Origin: Chloroflexota bacterium
Lineage (GTDB): Bacteria > Chloroflexota > Anaerolineae > 4572-78
Direction of reading: 5' to 3'
Assembly (NCBI GenBank): GCA_024278015.1
Contig: JAJRUC010000096.1
Location: 1 to 9,604 of the forward strand
DNA length: 9,604 nucleotides
This document shows, in pieces, positions 6,073 through 9,604 of this stretch; position 1 is the first letter of the stretch, and each line of letters starts with the position of its first letter. A program made the translations under genes and the position numbers. A model generated the notes under the pieces. It saw only the letters and a list, made by a program, of their open reading frames with translations, was not told the DNA's origin and searched no databases.

Positions 6073-7191
6073 ATGGAAGAGCAACGCAATACTATTTTAG
6101 ACGGCACCTTTATCGGCAAGCTGCGGGCTTTGGTTGATGATGTGTTTGCCGTGCAGGATTTGGAGGTCCCCGCCAAAGCGCCCCAGGGCACGGTGGTGTT
6201 TAAAGGCCATTTGCTGGTAGCCGATTCCGAGGCGGCGTATGCCCTCATCGCCGAACGCTGGCGGGCGCACGATTACACCCCCATGCTCCGGCGCGGTCAG
6301 GGCGTGGTAGAACTGGTGGCCCAACCGGGCATCGTCAGGCCGAAGGCCGGCAAGCCGATGGTCAATTTGGCCTTGTTTGTGGTTACGGTCATCTCGGTGC
6401 TGGTCATCAGCGCCCTCAACGAGGGTGTCAATCTGTTGGAAGACCCCGGCGGCATTGTGGTCGGGTTGCCGTTCACCGTCGCGTTTTTGGCAATTCTGGG
6501 CGCTCATGAATTTGGGCATTATTTTTTGGCCCGGTATCACAAGGTGGCCGTCACCCTGCCTTATTTTATCCCTTTTCCCACCATTTGGGGCACGTTTGGA
6601 GCGTTTATCCAACTTCGCTCTCCAACCATCACCCGCAAACAGCTTTTTGATGTGGGCATTGCCGGGCCGCTGGCCGGGCTGGCGCTGGCCGTGCCAATTC
6701 TCGTCATCGGCCTGCTCAATTCTACCATTGAGCCGCTGCCCGCCGCCGGCAGTTACATGCTGGAAGGCAATTCCATTTTTTACTGGCTGCTCAAACGAAT
6801 TATCTTTGGGCAGGTTTTGCCCGGCAACGGTCTGGACGTGTTTTTGCATCCGCTGGCCTGGGCGGGCTGGTCCGGCTTGCTGGTGACGGCTTTCAACCTG
6901 TTTCCGGTGGGCCAGCTTGACGGCGGGCACGTGGCCTATGTCCTTTTTGGCCGGGCCACCAAAACGGCCGGCTATGTGGTGGTTGGGCTGATGGTGGTGG
7001 TGGGCATTGTTTTTTGGCAGGGCTGGATTTTTTGGGCCTTGATGATTTTGCTCTTCATCGGCGTGGGCCACCCCCCGCCACTCAACGAACTGGCGCCCAT
7101 CGGCCGGGGGCGCAAGCTGCTGGGCTACGCCATGATTGCGGTCTTTGTTTTGCTCTTTGTGCCGACGCCGCTGGTTTTGATGGGCGGCTAA
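6073..7191 (+). CDS. Site-2 protease family (M50) zinc metalloprotease, EGY-like
   Basis: This is a polytopic membrane metalloprotease of 372 residues. It has a soluble N-terminal region (about 1-95) that I do not recognise, then roughly six hydrophobic segments (about 98-116, 128-153, 194-215, 258-278, 300-334, 348-370). Zinc ligands are His145 and His149 in HEFGH, and Asp283 in NLFPVGQLDGGH (275-286). FIPFP, GTFGAFIQLRSP and the LFDVGIAGPLAGL segment are typical of the branch that includes plant chloroplast EGY proteins and their cyanobacterial relatives. There is no PDZ domain. Site-2 proteases cut transmembrane substrates, often anti-sigma factors or regulators, but none is encoded here. 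The gene starts 3 nt after aroQ with no good Shine-Dalgarno within 10 nt (AGGAG at 6051-6055 is 17 nt away), so it probably depends on translation of aroQ. Confidence 0.92.
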   Translation: MEEQRNTILDGTFIGKLRALVDDVFAVQDLEVPAKAPQGTVVFKGHLLVADSEAAYALIAERWRAHDYTPMLRRGQGVVELVAQPGIVRPKAGKPMVNLALFVVTVISVLVISALNEGVNLLEDPGGIVVGLPFTVAFLAILGAHEFGHYFLARYHKVAVTLPYFIPFPTIWGTFGAFIQLRSPTITRKQLFDVGIAGPLAGLALAVPILVIGLLNSTIEPLPAAGSYMLEGNSIFYWLLKRIIFGQVLPGNGLDVFLHPLAWAGWSGLLVTAFNLFPVGQLDGGHVAYVLFGRATKTAGYVVVGLMVVVGIVFWQGWIFWALMILLFIGVGHPPPLNELAPIGRGRKLLGYAMIAVFVLLFVPTPLVLMGG

Positions 7192-7194
7192 GGG

Positions 7195-7211
7195 AGATTG
7201 GCAATCTTTTT
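7195..7211 (+). terminator. Weak hairpin plus T-run after the protease gene
   Basis: AGATT (7195-7199) and AATCT (7203-7207) can pair around GGC, followed by four more T. The AT-rich 5-bp stem is weak, so termination is uncertain. It overlaps the -35 region of the promoter for the kinase gene. Confidence 0.25.
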
Positions 7212-7239
7212 GTGCAAAGTTTTTGAAATTTGCTATACT
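7210..7239 (+). promoter_or_regulatory. Extended -10 promoter for the kinase-regulator operon
   Basis: TATACT (7234-7239) is preceded by TG one base upstream (7231-7232), giving an extended -10. A partial -35, TTGTGC (7210-7215), lies 18 nt before it. Transcription would start near 7246, about 39 nt before the kinase ATG. The local AT-rich run (7203-7240) contrasts with the GC-rich genes around it. It is the best promoter-like sequence in the window and fits the separation of the signalling genes from the aro/protease run. Confidence 0.6.
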
Positions 7240-7284
7240 ATCAGGGCAAGCAATCGTTTTTTAACAAATTGAGGCCGTTTCAGG

Positions 7285-8961
7285 ATGTCTGTTAAATTGC
7301 CCCCTCAATTAAATATGCCCTGCATAGCTGCAATCAGTCTGGCAGATGTAGCCGATACCCTGGCGCGTATGCAAGCTGCCGCAGACTACATGTCTGCCTT
7401 GCAGATTGGCCTGGAAGCGCTGGCGAACGCGCTTCAGGCCCGGCGCGGGGTTGTGCTGCTGCAACCCGGCGAAAACGATGAATCGTTCCCCATTTTAGCT
7501 TATCACAGTCAATTGGCGCGTAAATTCAAAACCATCAATCCCAATACCCTGTTCGATAATTGGGCCTTGAGTTGGTCAAAAATAGAAATGCCGGACTGGT
7601 CGGCCATTTCTTTAAGCGCGTATGGCGAACTGGTGGGGGCGATATACCTGGATAAAGGGGAAGACGTTTTATCAGAGGCCCGGACGTCGGCCCTGGGGTT
7701 AATTTGCAACCAGTTGGCAATCACCCTGGCTTCAATTCGAGACAGCATCAAGGCCCACCATCTGAGCGTAGACCGGGAAATATTTTTGCAGGTTTTAACA
7801 ACGGTGGGCGAAATCGACCAGCGGTTGAGCGCCAACATGAGCATCGGCCAGGTTCTGGACGAGCTTCAGGAAGCCTACCGTTTTTTGACCAATGCTGAAT
7901 TTTGCGTCATTTGGGAAGGGCGGGCCAGGACGCTGGAGTTTGTCTATCCCCCCGATATAACCCTGACCATCCCCGATTCCTCTACGGGTAACAGCCTGGC
8001 CGCCTGGGTAACCCAAACAGGCCGGTCAACCCTGGTGCCGGATGCTTCTGCCGATGAGCGCTGTAATCCCCTGATTTACAAATCACTGGGCATTGAGGCT
8101 CATCAGGTGGCGGCAGTTGCTCTGGAAGAAGACGGCCGGCCCCGGTGGGTGGTAGAAGTTATCAACAAGCAATGGGGCCGGTTCGATGAATTTGATATGC
8201 GGCTGATAGAATTGTTGGCAACCAACGCCGCCACCTCTATCGAAAGTATCCGCCGCCACATTAGCCGGCAAAAACGCGCCGACGAAACCGAAGAGTTGTA
8301 TTCGGTGGCTTCTCACGGTTTGCGCTCTCCGTTGATGAGCATTTTAACCTCAATAGAATGGTTGTTGGAAAGCGCCCAGCTAACGGAAGACGACAAAATG
8401 CACATGCAGGAAATTCGTTTGCAAACATTCAGCCTGTCCAGATTTGCCGCCACAATTTTGGACCTGTCGCGCATTGAACTGGACAGCTTGCGGGTTCATC
8501 TTTCGCCGGTGGCCGTTACGCCGTTAGTCCGACAGGTGGTGAACGCCTTCCGGTTTCGCACCCCCAACCATGAACTGGACGTAAAAATAGCCGGCTCCAT
8601 CCCCCCCGTCCACGCCGACGAAACCCAACTGGCCGTAGTGCTGGACCATCTTATTGAAAACGCCATCAAATATTCGCCGGAAGGGACAACCATCAGCGTT
8701 GAAGTGAGCGCGACGGCTGACAAGGTGCAGGTGGCCGTGTGCGATGAGGGCGAAGGCGTTCCCCCCGAAGATTTAAACCGGCTCTTTGACCGCTTCTATC
8801 GGGGCCGGCAGCGCCGCCACGCCCGTCACAGCCTGGGCCTGGGGCTGTATATCGTCAAAAAAATAATCGACGCCCACTATGGCCGGGTTTGGGTAGAAAG
8901 CGCAAAGGGCGTTGGTTCCAGATTCGTTTTTTCGGTTCCCAAAGAAGAAATGGTGCTATAA
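7285..8961 (+). CDS. Soluble sensor histidine kinase with two GAF domains
   Basis: The 558 residues contain no transmembrane segment, so this is a cytosolic sensor. In order: a degenerate GAF domain (about 38-155); a second, clearer GAF domain (about 165-325, with AAWVTQTG, DASADERCN, VEVINKQWGRFDEFD and LLATNAATSIES); a short helix; a HisKA dimerisation domain around ASHGLRSPL with phospho-acceptor His344; and a HATPase domain (about 430-555) with the N box (ENAIKYS, Asn459), G1 (Asp487, Gly489, Gly491), LFDRFYRG, and G2 (GLGLYIVKK, Gly518/Gly520). The residue after His344 is Gly rather than the usual Glu/Asp. GAGG (7271-7274) is a possible ribosome-binding site 10 nt before the ATG. Its TAA abuts the regulator ATG, so the two are very likely partners. 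The signal is unknown; GAF domains bind small ligands or chromophores, and I see no clear chromophore-binding Cys motif. Confidence 0.93.
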   Translation: MSVKLPPQLNMPCIAAISLADVADTLARMQAAADYMSALQIGLEALANALQARRGVVLLQPGENDESFPILAYHSQLARKFKTINPNTLFDNWALSWSKIEMPDWSAISLSAYGELVGAIYLDKGEDVLSEARTSALGLICNQLAITLASIRDSIKAHHLSVDREIFLQVLTTVGEIDQRLSANMSIGQVLDELQEAYRFLTNAEFCVIWEGRARTLEFVYPPDITLTIPDSSTGNSLAAWVTQTGRSTLVPDASADERCNPLIYKSLGIEAHQVAAVALEEDGRPRWVVEVINKQWGRFDEFDMRLIELLATNAATSIESIRRHISRQKRADETEELYSVASHGLRSPLMSILTSIEWLLESAQLTEDDKMHMQEIRLQTFSLSRFAATILDLSRIELDSLRVHLSPVAVTPLVRQVVNAFRFRTPNHELDVKIAGSIPPVHADETQLAVVLDHLIENAIKYSPEGTTISVEVSATADKVQVAVCDEGEGVPPEDLNRLFDRFYRGRQRRHARHSLGLGLYIVKKIIDAHYGRVWVESAKGVGSRFVFSVPKEEMVL

Positions 8962-9604
8962 ATGACAACAAATGTACTGATTATTGATGATGACGTTTCC
9001 TTGTGCCAGGTTTTACAATTATCGCTGGGGCGTATGGGCTTTGAGATAGAAATAGCCAACGATGCCATTGCCGGCCTGCAAAAAGCATACGCTATGCGCC
9101 CCGATGCGGTGCTGCTGGACATTATGATGCCCACCATGGATGGCTGGGAAGCCTGCCGCCGCTTTCGGGAGATGACCGACGTGCCCCTGATTATGCTCAC
9201 CGCGCTCGGCTCTCAAAAGGACGTGGTAAAGGGGCTTAACCTGGGCGCCGATGATTACGTGGTGAAGCCCGTTACCGCCGATGAACTGGCGGCCCGCATC
9301 AAGGCCGTTATGCGACGCGCGGCCCGCTCAAAAGTGCATGAAACAAACCGGAAACCCATCCTGTCCGTCGACAATCTGGTGATTGACTTTAATAAATACG
9401 AAGTCACCGTTGACGGCAAACGGGTGGACCTCAGCCCCACCGAATTTCGGCTGCTGTCTGTGCTGGCCCGCTACAAAGGGCGGGTGTTGCCCCACGAATT
9501 TTTGCTGACCGAGGTTTGGGGCGCTGAATACGTGGGCGAAATTGATTATTTGCGCCTGTATATCAGCTATCTGCGGCGCAAACTGGAAAAGGACCCTTCA
9601 AATC
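8962..9604 (+). CDS. OmpR/PhoB-family response regulator, 3' end beyond window
   Basis: The first 214 residues of a two-domain regulator are present; full proteins are usually 225-240, so little is missing. The receiver domain (1-120) is canonical: acidic Asp9-Asp11, phospho-acceptor Asp53 in LLDIMMP, Thr80 in MLTA, Lys102 in VVKP, and GADDY. After a linker (about 121-132) comes the winged-helix DNA-binding domain with VDLSPTEFRLLSVL, RVLPHEFLLTEVWG and the recognition helix around DYLRLYISYLRRKLE; only the C-terminal wing is missing. The start codon follows the kinase TAA with no gap, and upstream AAGAAG is only a weak ribosome-binding site, so translation is probably coupled. It likely receives phosphate from His344 of the kinase. 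Its targets are unknown. Confidence 0.95.
   Translation, partial: MTTNVLIIDDDVSLCQVLQLSLGRMGFEIEIANDAIAGLQKAYAMRPDAVLLDIMMPTMDGWEACRRFREMTDVPLIMLTALGSQKDVVKGLNLGADDYVVKPVTADELAARIKAVMRRAARSKVHETNRKPILSVDNLVIDFNKYEVTVDGKRVDLSPTEFRLLSVLARYKGRVLPHEFLLTEVWGAEYVGEIDYLRLYISYLRRKLEKDPSN

Noticed and set aside
6097..7071. Long minus-strand open frame opposite the site-2 protease gene
   Set aside because: It is rich in His, Gln, Asn and Lys, as expected from antisense of membrane-protein codons, and has no recognisable motif or ribosome-binding site.
1..9604. CRISPR arrays, tRNA or rRNA genes, insertion sequences, phage or defence genes
   Set aside because: No regularly spaced direct repeats, RNA-gene signatures, transposase or integrase motifs, or defence-type proteins were seen. 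The genes are ordinary biosynthetic, protease and signalling genes.

Overview
All genes in this window lie on the + strand. The DNA is GC-rich with short intergenic gaps. The gene set, the dispersed palindromes with GTAGGGGC/GCCCCTAC ends, and the cytosolic double-GAF histidine kinase followed by an OmpR-type regulator suggest a Chloroflexota (Anaerolineae-like) bacterium. This placement is an inference from style and recalled resemblance, not from a database search.

Layout. (1) Bases 2-238: 3' end of a RidA-family enamine/imine deaminase gene. (2) Bases 357-6069: a shikimate-pathway cluster in the order aroA, aroE, aroC, aroK, aroB, aroQ. (3) Bases 6073-7191: a membrane-embedded site-2 (M50) protease starting 3 nt after aroQ. 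(4) Bases 7192-7284: a gap with a good extended -10 promoter. (5) Bases 7285-9604: a soluble GAF-GAF histidine kinase and, with no spacer, an OmpR/PhoB-type response regulator cut by the window end.

The aro cluster encodes six of the seven steps from DAHP to chorismate: AroB (DAHP to 3-dehydroquinate), AroQ (type II, to 3-dehydroshikimate), AroE (to shikimate), AroK (to shikimate 3-phosphate), AroA (to EPSP) and AroC (to chorismate). Only DAHP synthase is absent, and it may lie upstream of the window. Junctions are of two kinds. Tight ones are aroA/aroE (4-nt ATGA overlap), aroK/aroB (20-nt overlap) and aroQ/protease (3-nt gap). Open ones are the four gaps before aroA, aroC, aroK and aroQ, and each of these carries an inverted repeat. 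Two repeats are near-perfect 14-bp-arm palindromes sharing outer ends but not centres; two are longer C-rich/G-rich imperfect hairpins.

No clearly novel multi-gene system is visible. The points most worth a second look are the shared-end palindromes occupying every open aro junction, a chorismate synthase with an internal insertion of about 25-30 residues, an EPSP synthase in which the usual Asn of the GNxGT motif is Gly, and a histidine kinase with Gly instead of an acidic residue next to the phosphorylated His.
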